Positions 43,032 to 49,861 of a stretch of 64,000 bases of DNA are shown in pieces. Position 1 is the first letter of the stretch; each line of letters starts with the position of its first letter. The translations under genes were made by a program, and so were the position numbers. Origin of the DNA: UBA5009 sp038043185 (lineage in GTDB: Bacteria; Bdellovibrionota; Bdellovibrionia; Bdellovibrionales; Bdellovibrionaceae); NCBI GenBank assembly GCA_038043185.1, contig JBBTCO010000028.1, positions 1 to 64,000 of the forward strand. Reading direction: 5' to 3'. The notes below the pieces were generated by a model. It saw nothing but the letters and a program-made list of their open reading frames with translations, made no database searches and had not been told where the DNA came from.

Positions 43032-43120
43032 ATAATTACTCTCACCTTCGTAGTAGCAAACTTAGTGCCGTTATACCCGATCAACGTCCAGACTATCCAC
43101 TGTATTTTAATTAAAACTCT

Positions 43121-43135
43121 ACTCAAACATTGAGT
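43121..43135. promoter_or_regulatory. Candidate operator upstream of the TIGR02147 gene
   Basis: ACTCAA (43121-43126) and TTGAGT (43130-43135) are exact inverted repeats with a 3-base spacer, embedded in A/T-rich sequence 27 bases before the regulator start, in the divergent promoter region shared with the GGGGDP gene. No protein-binding evidence. Confidence 0.35.
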
Positions 43136-43162
43136 TTTACTTAACGATAAGTAGGTAACCAT

Positions 43163-43981
43163 ATGAAAAAAAACATTTTTGAATATCGCGACTATAAGAT
43201 TTATTTAAAGGATTTTATCAGTTCACGACCCCGAAAAGGCCACGGCATTCAATCGCAAATGGCGGAACAGCTCAATTGTCATTCTGCTTACATTACTCAA
43301 GTTCTAAAAAAGAATGCACATTTCAGCTTAGAACAAGCGGAATCTCTCAATACTTTTTTAGCTCACAATTCAGAGGAATCTAATTTTTTTCTGCTTCTTA
43401 TTCAAGTTGGCCGTGCAGGGACAAAACAGTTAAAGGAAAGGCTGCTCGACCAATTAAAAAACATTTTAGAGAAACGCCAAGTTCTAAAGGAACGATTCTC
43501 AGGAAAAAATATTCTCGAGCCTTCTGATCAAATGACTTATTATAGTGAATGGTATTATTCGGCAATTCACATCCTTATATCAATTCCAGAGTTTCGAACA
43601 AAAGATAGTATCGCAAATAAATTAGGCCTTACGCTTGAAAAAGTATCCTCTATTCTAGAATTTCTACAATCAATAGGACTGGTAGTACCGAGAGGAAATC
43701 AATACGAATTCGCGGGAAATGATTTTCTATTTTTGGGTGCTGATTCACCACTTTTGCCCCGTCATCATTCAAATTGGAGAATAATGGCAATCAATGCTCT
43801 CAGTCGTGCGGAAAATAAAGATGTTCACTTTTCAACAGTGGTAAGTTTATCGAAAAGCGATATCCAAAAAATTAAAGAAAAAATCATAAGCGAAATTGAA
43901 TCGAGTCGTACAATTATTCGAAATTCTGCAGAGGAAGAGTTATATTGTTACAATTTGGATTTTTTTAAGATTGGAAACTAG
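43163..43981 (+). CDS. TIGR02147-family transcriptional regulator
   Basis: 272 residues. The N-terminal FEYRDYKIYLKDFI, then a helix-turn-helix (MAEQLNCHSAYITQVLKKN), and FFLLLIQVGRAGTKQLKERL match the TIGR02147 family known from Fibrobacter and Bdellovibrio. The C-terminal half (about 150-272) contains a DUF4423-like winged-helix-like region, HHSNWRIMAINALS and a conserved EEELYCYNLDFF ending. It is divergent from the secreted GGGGDP gene; regulation of that gene is inferred from position only. Confidence 0.88.
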   Translation: MKKNIFEYRDYKIYLKDFISSRPRKGHGIQSQMAEQLNCHSAYITQVLKKNAHFSLEQAESLNTFLAHNSEESNFFLLLIQVGRAGTKQLKERLLDQLKNILEKRQVLKERFSGKNILEPSDQMTYYSEWYYSAIHILISIPEFRTKDSIANKLGLTLEKVSSILEFLQSIGLVVPRGNQYEFAGNDFLFLGADSPLLPRHHSNWRIMAINALSRAENKDVHFSTVVSLSKSDIQKIKEKIISEIESSRTIIRNSAEEELYCYNLDFFKIGN

Positions 43982-44067
43982 GTGACCCTCAGCGGTTAAA
44001 TCTGACTTAAACCAAATGATTAGAAGCTTCGTTTTACACATAAAGCCCATGCTTTTATACAGCCTTT

Positions 44068-44292
44068 TTAAGCTGAAGTCTTTTTCCTACCCCGGCTCTT
44101 TTCAGCATATCCCTGTAGGACGTCCCGAATCAAAACTTGGTACCGACCTTCATACTCTTCATTCAAGGCCAGTTTTTTAAGTTCTTTCACCAAATTAAGA
44201 GGAAGCCTGATGGAAATATGGGCTGTAATATTTTCGTCCTCAAAATCCTCTACAGGAATATTCACGCTACCGGTTTTAACTTTTTTAGCCAT
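44068..44292 (-). CDS. Ribbon-helix-helix antitoxin-like protein
   Basis: 74 residues. A predicted beta-strand then two helices (ENITAHISIRLPLNLVKELKKLALNEEYEGRYQVLIRDVLQGY) fit a CopG/BrnA-type ribbon-helix-helix DNA-binding fold. The C-terminus is basic. It overlaps the DUF4160 gene by 8 bases as the downstream partner; together they look like a type II toxin-antitoxin pair in which this protein represses the promoter and neutralises the toxin. Confidence 0.75.
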   Translation of the reverse strand: MAKKVKTGSVNIPVEDFEDENITAHISIRLPLNLVKELKKLALNEEYEGRYQVLIRDVLQGYAEKSRGRKKTSA

Positions 44293-44524
44293 GCAATTCC
44301 TCCCACCTTTCTAAAAGTAAGTTTCTATTTTCTTTAACGACCCTTAAAATTCTATTTAAAGTAGATTGTGAAAAATCCGTCTCCGTATCCATAATTTCAA
44401 GGGTCAACAAATTTATGCGAACTGAGGCTCCCATGCCTTCAACATGCACATGCGGTGGCCTATGATCGTTTTCATTTATTTTATAGACCAAGTGTTTTGA
44501 CGAAAGAGCTTTAATTCGCGTCAT
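44285..44524 (-). CDS. DUF4160-type toxin-like protein
   Basis: 79 residues with the DUF4160 hallmark DHRPPHVHVEGMGASVRINL in its first half and a helical RILRVVKENRNLLLERWEEL end. DUF4160 proteins are commonly found as partners of short DNA-binding proteins in toxin-antitoxin-like pairs, but their mechanism is poorly known. A palindromic operator candidate lies 17 bases upstream. Toxicity is inferred from context only. Confidence 0.75.
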   Translation of the reverse strand: MTRIKALSSKHLVYKINENDHRPPHVHVEGMGASVRINLLTLEIMDTETDFSQSTLNRILRVVKENRNLLLERWEELHG

Positions 44525-44540
44525 CAGCCTAAGATACTAC

Positions 44541-44553
44541 ATATACTGTATAT
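44541..44553. promoter_or_regulatory. Palindromic operator candidate for the DUF4160/RHH pair
   Basis: ATATAC-T-GTATAT is a perfect 6+1+6 palindrome 17 bases before the start of the toxin-like gene, in promoter-like A/T-rich DNA. This is a typical site and size for autoregulation by a ribbon-helix-helix antitoxin. Confidence 0.5.
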
Positions 44554-44606
44554 ACAAAAGAAATTTTTTATGTTTATACGCAATATGAACAAATACAGAA
44601 TTTTGC

Positions 44607-44685
44607 TAGAGAACGTTCTCTAATCAGGAGAACAGGCTTTAAGTACCCAAAGCATGTTCTCCACGCTTTCTGAGAACACTTTTTT
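44607..44685. repeat. Cluster of GAGAAC/GTTCTC half-sites with alternative hairpins
   Basis: TAGAGAACGTTCTCTA (44607-44622) is a perfect 16-base palindrome. GGAGAACAGGCTTT (44627-44640) pairs with 44649-44662 at 13 of 14 positions around an 8-base loop. TGTTCTC inside that right arm (44655-44661) can instead pair with GAGAACA (44672-44678), which is followed by CTTTTTT, as in an intrinsic terminator on the plus strand. The two hairpins exclude each other. It could be an operator array or an attenuator-like RNA; no gene clearly lies downstream. Confidence 0.6.
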
Positions 44686-45008
44686 AAATTCAATCACTTA
44701 ACGAAAATTAGACTGGAGAGCGGTTCGGGTGCACCACTTAAAGGTACCAGGTCCTGTTTGTCTGGGCGGCCTTAAAACCTCAGCCGATAGTTTTTTTCAC
44801 TCCTATATCCAAAAATCCCAAGTTTTTTACAAGACTTTATCCGCCACTCTCTTCGCGTTTGGAAAAATCTTTTTCAACCATGACATGCAAAATTCTGTAA
44901 CCAGCGGCTGGGGCATTAAGCTCAAAGGAGTGAATTTTTCTTTTGACCCAATATTTCGTGTCGATAAGTCGAATGTTGAGACTTAAATATGAAAAGACTA
45001 TTTTAAAT
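44686..45008. other. Stretch without a recognised gene; possible gene remnant
   Basis: No complete gene is called here. On the minus strand, 44837 to about 44990 reads as protein-like sequence (for example KYWVKRKIHSFELNAP) with a stop but no upstream start or signal, which could be the end of a decayed gene. No family was recognised and no transposon ends were seen. Confidence 0.25.
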
Positions 45009-45560
45009 TTACTTTTCGATACCGCGCTTGTTGACACAACGAAACGCACAACCACTGCTGACGAGAGCTCCGTAGTCGATGACACCGGTATTGCCATTGA
45101 AGACGTAGCCAGAGCTATCAGCATTCGGAATAAACGATATCGACCAAAACCAATAACCGGAGAGACCGGGAAGTAAATCTGTTTTTCCATCGGCTTGATA
45201 TGGACTGTAACCTTGGGCTGTCCCGTAACCCAAATATTTTGCCAATTGCACAAATTCTTCATATGTTGGCAGACGAGCATTACCAGCATTACAATATTTA
45301 TTAGCATCACGCTGACTCATGTGATTGATCTTACCGTTAGCAGTAACAATACTTCCCCAAATAAGACCCGAAGGATCGCGATAGGCCTCACCCAAGGCAA
45401 TATTCGAAGTATCTAATGTAAATATCACCCCGTCTCGAGTAGTTCTGTGATTGCTATTCTGTGAAGATTCACGAACCCCTGAAGAAACCGCAGGTGAAGT
45501 ACCCATAAAAGTCAGCACGAGAATACTCAATATTAATTTAATTAGTCTTGTGTCCGACAT
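45009..45560 (-). CDS. Secreted DUF1566-like protein
   Basis: 183 residues with a signal peptide (hydrophobic LIKLILSILVLTFMGTSPAVSSG). The body shows the DUF1566/Lcl pattern: DPSGLIWGS, then DANKYCNAGNARLPTYEEFVQLAKYLG, SGYWFWS and a C-terminal CAFRCVNK. These domains occur on bacterial surface proteins and are thought to bind or structure the surface. It lies on the same strand as, and downstream of, the second GGGGDP gene with a 91-base gap. Confidence 0.8.
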   Translation of the reverse strand: MSDTRLIKLILSILVLTFMGTSPAVSSGVRESSQNSNHRTTRDGVIFTLDTSNIALGEAYRDPSGLIWGSIVTANGKINHMSQRDANKYCNAGNARLPTYEEFVQLAKYLGYGTAQGYSPYQADGKTDLLPGLSGYWFWSISFIPNADSSGYVFNGNTGVIDYGALVSSGCAFRCVNKRGIEK

Positions 45561-45651
45561 AAGTCCTCCTTGTTTAATTATCGCAATTTCGAAGCCAGTA
45601 CGCTTACTTTCTTGTCATTCTTCATCAAATTTCAGTGGTTTATAAAAGTCA

Positions 45652-46830
45652 CTACCTATTGAAAAGTATCTTCACTCCATTAGCATCGGGAACATAAGTG
45701 CATTTCTCAGATAAGGGGCCGCTGCACAGATCACGGAGATACCAAACATCCCAAAAGGCATAGTCATATGCTCCAACCATAGTACCTTTGTAATATAAGG
45801 AATGAATATTGACGTCGAGGTAACCGTAAGCGGAGGTAGAGGAGGAAGAAGAGGAAGGAGTAAGATCCAGAAACAGAGCTCCCGGGGGAACTGACACTGC
45901 TAGAGATTCAAATTCTCCCTTTTTGTGGTCGTAGCTTTGGCGAGATGGAACCGAAGCTTCTACAATTTTTCCATCAACATCAATTGCGTGGCATCCACTT
46001 GTGATCCCAACAACATAATTAGATTTTTGGTTTACATTGCGTACACCTTCAAAAACTAAAGCATCTTTTTTTGGCCAAATCATAACTCTTTTATTTGCAC
46101 CTTGTCTGACAAAGGCTGCACATACCACGTTATTAACGGCCCAACTACTTCTTTCTGACACATTTAAATCATCACGTTGAAACGGAAGTATTTTTCGAAT
46201 TGAAGGATGTAGAAAATCAACTACCGCCAACGGATCAGTTATTATTATTTTAGGAACAGCCTCGCTTAACTGCTTAACAACTAACTTTTCAGTTGGTTCA
46301 AGATACTTAGATATTTCACGTGAAATTTCGTATTTAGATTCGTCACATTGGGGATTTTCAAGATTTGCAATACCAGAGTACTCATGATGCACTAATCGAT
46401 ACTGTCTAGCTGTTGTCATGGTCGACGTATCTAAAAAGGCATTGTAATCACAAGTAATAGTATTTTTTTTTAATTTTTGATTTGAACTACGTTCAAATTT
46501 ACAAACCTTCGGGCTACCACAAAACTTAATTGGGAGTTCATGTTTAGCTTCTTCATCTGTTGGCTTTATACATTTGACTTTGGTATTTTCAAAAGCGTCT
46601 AAAAGAGTTGAAGCATATGTTTGTGCATCAATGCCCGGTGGCAATTTAAAACCTTGAGTAGGACCACCTTTTCGTATCCAAGATCTGATGTCATCTCTGA
46701 TTTCACTAAACCTATCTTCACAAGGATCACCACCACCACCATCACTGCCGCCTAATGCTGACGCAAAAAGAGGTGCAACTGTCAAAAGACTCGCCATTAA
46801 TATTTGTTTAAAACGGGTTACTGTTTCCAT
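45652..46830 (-). CDS. Second secreted protein with GGGGDP motif
   Basis: 392 residues. A signal peptide ends around ASALGG and is followed by GGGGDP (31-36). A cysteine-containing region leads to ARQYRLVHHEYSGIANLENPQC (about 141-162), whose VHHEYSG core resembles the EVSGLLG segment of the protein at 41535-43031; the HE pair recalls a zinc-protease motif but HExxH is not complete. A serine-rich run (about residues 326-333) is encoded by a GAGGAA-rich DNA tract. Function unknown. An Xre-like gene and a TIGR02147 gene lie upstream. Confidence 0.7.
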   Translation of the reverse strand: METVTRFKQILMASLLTVAPLFASALGGSDGGGGDPCEDRFSEIRDDIRSWIRKGGPTQGFKLPPGIDAQTYASTLLDAFENTKVKCIKPTDEEAKHELPIKFCGSPKVCKFERSSNQKLKKNTITCDYNAFLDTSTMTTARQYRLVHHEYSGIANLENPQCDESKYEISREISKYLEPTEKLVVKQLSEAVPKIIITDPLAVVDFLHPSIRKILPFQRDDLNVSERSSWAVNNVVCAAFVRQGANKRVMIWPKKDALVFEGVRNVNQKSNYVVGITSGCHAIDVDGKIVEASVPSRQSYDHKKGEFESLAVSVPPGALFLDLTPSSSSSSTSAYGYLDVNIHSLYYKGTMVGAYDYAFWDVWYLRDLCSGPLSEKCTYVPDANGVKILFNR

Positions 46831-46992
46831 AAAATCTCCTTAATTGTTAAATGCAATTCAATTTCCAACATTTCATTTGCAAAAAAATTCTCTCTTCAAA
46901 TCAAACTCATCGTTTCTGCAGTGTAAAAAACCTTTACACCTTCGCAATTCTGCTTCATTTCACCAAGATCTCGCCTGAAATCAGACAAGTTT

Positions 46993-47271
46993 TCAAAGGT
47001 GACTGATCGCTTTCTTTACATGAATCATTGCAGCTTCTAGAGCCAATAATCCTTTAGCTAACTCTTCATTTGAAATCTGCTTTTGACCTAACAGGTTTGA
47101 AACAGATGTTGAGTGAAGTCCGGCAAGATTCACCAATTGGTCCACCGGAATTTTTCTTCCCAGTTCCCACTCTTTATAAGTTGAAGCTGGAACACCAAGG
47201 CTTCGGGCCGTAGTAGCTAGAGACCATGATTTTTGAACTCGGAGTTGTTTTAGTTTCACTGCCAGTTTCAT
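46993..47271 (-). CDS. Small Xre-type HTH regulator
   Basis: 92 residues with an N-terminal Xre-like helix-turn-helix (LKQLRVQKSWSLATTARSLGVPASTYKEWELGRKIP, about 7-42) and a helical C-terminus. It probably binds DNA as a dimer. It lies between the GGGGDP gene and the TIGR02147 gene, transcribed away from the latter, and so may share control of the locus. Confidence 0.82.
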   Translation of the reverse strand: MKLAVKLKQLRVQKSWSLATTARSLGVPASTYKEWELGRKIPVDQLVNLAGLHSTSVSNLLGQKQISNEELAKGLLALEAAMIHVKKAISHL

Positions 47272-47329
47272 ATTTTAGCCTTTCGATGAAGCCACAATAA
47301 TCTGCTGCGTTATTTTAAAACATACTTTT

Positions 47330-47400
47330 TTAGTAAAATAGTAAGTATATACCATTACTTTTAGTGAAGTTTATATGTAAATAGCCGATAATACTTATAT
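47330..47400. promoter_or_regulatory. Divergent promoter region with repeated AGTAA/TTACT motifs
   Basis: Between the Xre-like and TIGR02147 genes, A/T-rich DNA carries TAGTAA at about 47331, AGTAAGTATATACCATTACT near 47339 (an imperfect inverted repeat) and TACTTATA near 47391. Such clustered half-sites suggest operator DNA for one of the two flanking regulators. No binding evidence. Confidence 0.3.
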
Positions 47401-47407
47401 TTGAGGT

Positions 47408-48223
47408 ATGAGTATGATTTTAAATTATTCCCATTATCGTGATTTTTTAAAGCACTATATCAGTCAACTTCCTAAAAAAGGTCGCGGGGAAATCTCTAAA
47501 ATTGCTCAAGCCCTTTCTGTGAGCCCAACATTGATCAGCCAAGTTCTTACTGGTGATAAACAATTATCACCAGAACAATGTTTCAAACTTTCAGAATATC
47601 TTGGCCTTTCCCCGCTCGAAGCGGATTATTTCTTAATTCTTCTTCAAGAAGATCGAGCCGGAACCAAAGAGCTTAAAGAGTATTACCAAAGAAAAGCTGC
47701 AGCACTTAAAGTTGAAGGTTTGAAAATTTCAAATCGAGTGATAGCTAAAAAAAATCTATCTGAAGAAGAAAAATCTATTTTTTATTCAAGCGCGCTGTTT
47801 TCTGCCATTCGTCTTTACACTTCCACTTTAGATGACGGAAAAAATTTGGATGAGATCAGCACTCGGTTTGACCTGTCGCGGTCAAAGGCCACAAACTTTC
47901 TGCAGTTTTTAACAGAGAGCGGTTTGGTAATCGAAGGAAATGGAAAATATAAAATGGGACCTCAATCTACTCATCTCGAAAGCACTTCTAGGCATCTTCA
48001 TAAACACCATTCGAATTGGAGGCTTCGTTCGACTCAGTATTCAGAAAATCTGACTGAAATGGAATTGATGTACACAGCTCCAGTTTCAATATCTAAAAAA
48101 GATTTTGAAATCTTAAGGGAAGAAATGGTAGACTTCATAAAAAAATTTCTAAAACGTGTTCATTCCTCGCCAGCCGAAGAGATCGCTTGTTTCAATTTGG
48201 ACTGGGTTTGGATTAGAAAATAA
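47408..48223 (+). CDS. Second TIGR02147-family transcriptional regulator
   Basis: 271 residues, clearly a paralogue of the regulator at 43163: LNYSHYRDFLKHYISQLPKKGRG, helix-turn-helix IAQALSVSPTLISQVLTGD, FLILLQEDRAGTKELKEY, HHSNWRLRS and PAEEIACFNLDWVWI occur in the same order. The C-terminal DUF4423-like half may sense a signal. It is upstream of and divergent from the Xre-like gene and the GGGGDP gene. The next 281 bases (48224-48504) show no gene. Confidence 0.88.
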   Translation: MSMILNYSHYRDFLKHYISQLPKKGRGEISKIAQALSVSPTLISQVLTGDKQLSPEQCFKLSEYLGLSPLEADYFLILLQEDRAGTKELKEYYQRKAAALKVEGLKISNRVIAKKNLSEEEKSIFYSSALFSAIRLYTSTLDDGKNLDEISTRFDLSRSKATNFLQFLTESGLVIEGNGKYKMGPQSTHLESTSRHLHKHHSNWRLRSTQYSENLTEMELMYTAPVSISKKDFEILREEMVDFIKKFLKRVHSSPAEEIACFNLDWVWIRK

Positions 48224-48504
48224 TCCCAAAAGCACATCCTGAGAGTCGATAACACACAGACTTTTGAAGCCCATAGGTTAATTAAAATGAGCTAAAGCCT
48301 AAAATGCCTTTTAAAGCGACCTATTTGAAGCTAGGCCGGAAGTTACACCACAAGCCAGTGCTCTATAATTTACAAGTGGTCGCCAAAATCATTCCTTTAT
48401 TATCCAAATAAACGCAGCAACAAATTAAATGCTTTTACACTGAAGCATTTGGAGCGAAAGTTTTGAGCGCTAGATTTCATGGAGCAATTGTCACTAATTC
48501 AAAT

Positions 48505-48834
48505 TTAAAATACAATTACTTGCCACCAAGGAAGCTCCCAGGAATTAGTTGTGTAGACGCGAGGTCCCGTTCGACAAGAGGACATCAAATGAACTACATT
48601 TTGATCCAACTCAGATTTACATTCACAATATGCTACTGTTGACCCATCTTGTGTTGATCCTGTATAGCCTCTGCACTGACCGGTGTTATTTGTTCCTAAA
48701 ACGCCATCACCCAAGTCGGCATAAGCATATTCGAAATTGCTTCCGGCAGGGCATTGAACTCTCTTGTTACATGAGCCCGCGTAAGACTGAACGGATATAA
48801 CCAAAATTGTTAAAACAAGGCTTAAAAGTTTCAT
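48505..48834 (-). CDS. Small secreted cysteine-rich protein
   Basis: 109 residues with a signal peptide (MKLLSLVLTILVISVQSYAGS). The mature part of about 90 residues has six cysteines (in GSCNK, VQCPAG, QCRGY, YCECKS and SSCRT), likely disulfide-bonded. It ends in a tryptophan-rich NSWELPWWQVIVF. No family recognised. It may be a small surface or secreted effector; function unknown. Confidence 0.6.
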   Translation of the reverse strand: MKLLSLVLTILVISVQSYAGSCNKRVQCPAGSNFEYAYADLGDGVLGTNNTGQCRGYTGSTQDGSTVAYCECKSELDQNVVHLMSSCRTGPRVYTTNSWELPWWQVIVF

Positions 48835-49145
48835 AAAAATCTCCTATAGCGCCCCTCTTCTCGAAGGGGTAATTGTGAAGTTTCTCTAGTTAAGGTTAAA
48901 AGCAGGTGATCGTTGCAACTGGAACGCCACGTGAACTACGTACAGTCTTATGAACATCAAGATTGGAAGCAAAACAAAGACCCGGAGAGCTGATGAGCCG
49001 AATTATTCATGGGATTCTGTACTGTATCCTGGATACTGGGCCCAGTTTCCGGGATACCGGAGTGGGAACGGGGCAGGGGGAGGCCACAAGTCTAGACTGA
49101 GTGAAATTTGCAGCCGAATTAGACCAAATTAAGTAAGATAGGTTC
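48835..49145. other. Gene-free stretch before ftsB
   Basis: Apart from the hairpin at 49024-49057 no gene, promoter of clear quality or repeat was found. It marks the boundary between the accessory region and conserved genes. Confidence 0.5.
49024..49057. repeat. 17-bp hairpin-forming palindrome upstream of ftsB
   Basis: Bases 49024-49040 and 49041-49057 are reverse complements at 15 of 17 positions (one further G-U wobble in RNA), centred on ACTGGGCCCAGT. It has no spacer, so it would form a cruciform or a tight hairpin. It is 89 bases before ftsB and could be a terminator for upstream transcription or a structured site. Confidence 0.5.
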
Positions 49146-49451
49146 ATGCAAGTAAGAACCATGGCCAATTGGATACGACAGAGTCTTGAGCAACCCCGTA
49201 TGGTTTTTGTGAGCTGTCTTTTTTTAGTTTTCTCTAGCCTATTGCTCAATGGAAGTTTTTGGAAATTGTGGAATTTACATCGTGATAAAGAGCGTAAACA
49301 CCGGGAAATTTTAGTTACCATTAAAGAAACCCAAACATTAAAAATGCAGCTTTTACAGGCCAAAGATCCAGACTATATGGAACATCAGGCTAAGGATCGG
49401 CTTGATTTTGCTGGGGAAAATGACTTGGTATTCGTTTTTCCTGCCCAGTGA
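49146..49451 (+). CDS. ftsB: FtsB/DivIC-type septum formation initiator
   Basis: 101 residues with a short cytoplasmic N-terminus, one membrane helix (about 19-37, MVFVSCLFLVFSSLLLNGS), a coiled coil (HRDKERKHREILVTIKET) and the conserved DPDYMEHQAKDRLDFAGENDLVF end. FtsB joins FtsL and FtsQ in the divisome. No ftsL/ftsQ lies near. In a predator that septates its filament at the end of growth it would act then (inference). A start at Met6 is possible. Confidence 0.85.
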   Translation: MQVRTMANWIRQSLEQPRMVFVSCLFLVFSSLLLNGSFWKLWNLHRDKERKHREILVTIKETQTLKMQLLQAKDPDYMEHQAKDRLDFAGENDLVFVFPAQ

Positions 49452-49534
49452 GTAGAGCTGCCTAGACTAGTCAATATTTTCAAATCCCCAAAATCCATTT
49501 AAAACAGAACTTTTTTGAGGTAAATTGATTTATT

Positions 49535-49861
49535 ATGAGTGACGCCACTTCAAAAGAGACAGCTGTGCAAATTTGGAACAAAGAAACGATACGAGTTTTA
49601 CGTTGTCGCTTAGGTTGGAGTCAGTCAGATTTAGCTCGCCGCTTACAGTGCCCTTCTCATTTTATTGAAGATATAGAAACCGGATCGATTTCGCCCAGCG
49701 AAGAGTACTGCCAAATTTTAGAGCTTATTTCGCACATGGCTGAGGAATGCTGCGATCAGGTGCAAAATACCGCACGTGCAGAAAAAATATTAGATCAAGA
49801 TTCACTCGGACAGATTCATAGTGATAGTCTTCCGAACAATGAAAAAAATATTCCTCGTTGA
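49535..49861 (+). CDS. Small HTH DNA-binding protein
   Basis: 108 residues with an Xre-type helix-turn-helix (IRVLRCRLGWSQSDLARRLQCPSHFIEDIETGSISPSEEY, about 19-58) and a short acidic C-terminus. It overlaps polA by 23 bases. The HTH resembles those of RodZ-like and phage-type regulators, but no membrane helix follows. Target unknown. Confidence 0.75.
   Translation: MSDATSKETAVQIWNKETIRVLRCRLGWSQSDLARRLQCPSHFIEDIETGSISPSEEYCQILELISHMAEECCDQVQNTARAEKILDQDSLGQIHSDSLPNNEKNIPR

Noticed and set aside
44607..44622. LexA/SOS box
   Set aside because: GAGAACGTTCTC resembles some gram-positive SOS sites, but the Bdellovibrio LexA site, as I recall it, is TTACN3GTAA, and no SOS gene is adjacent.
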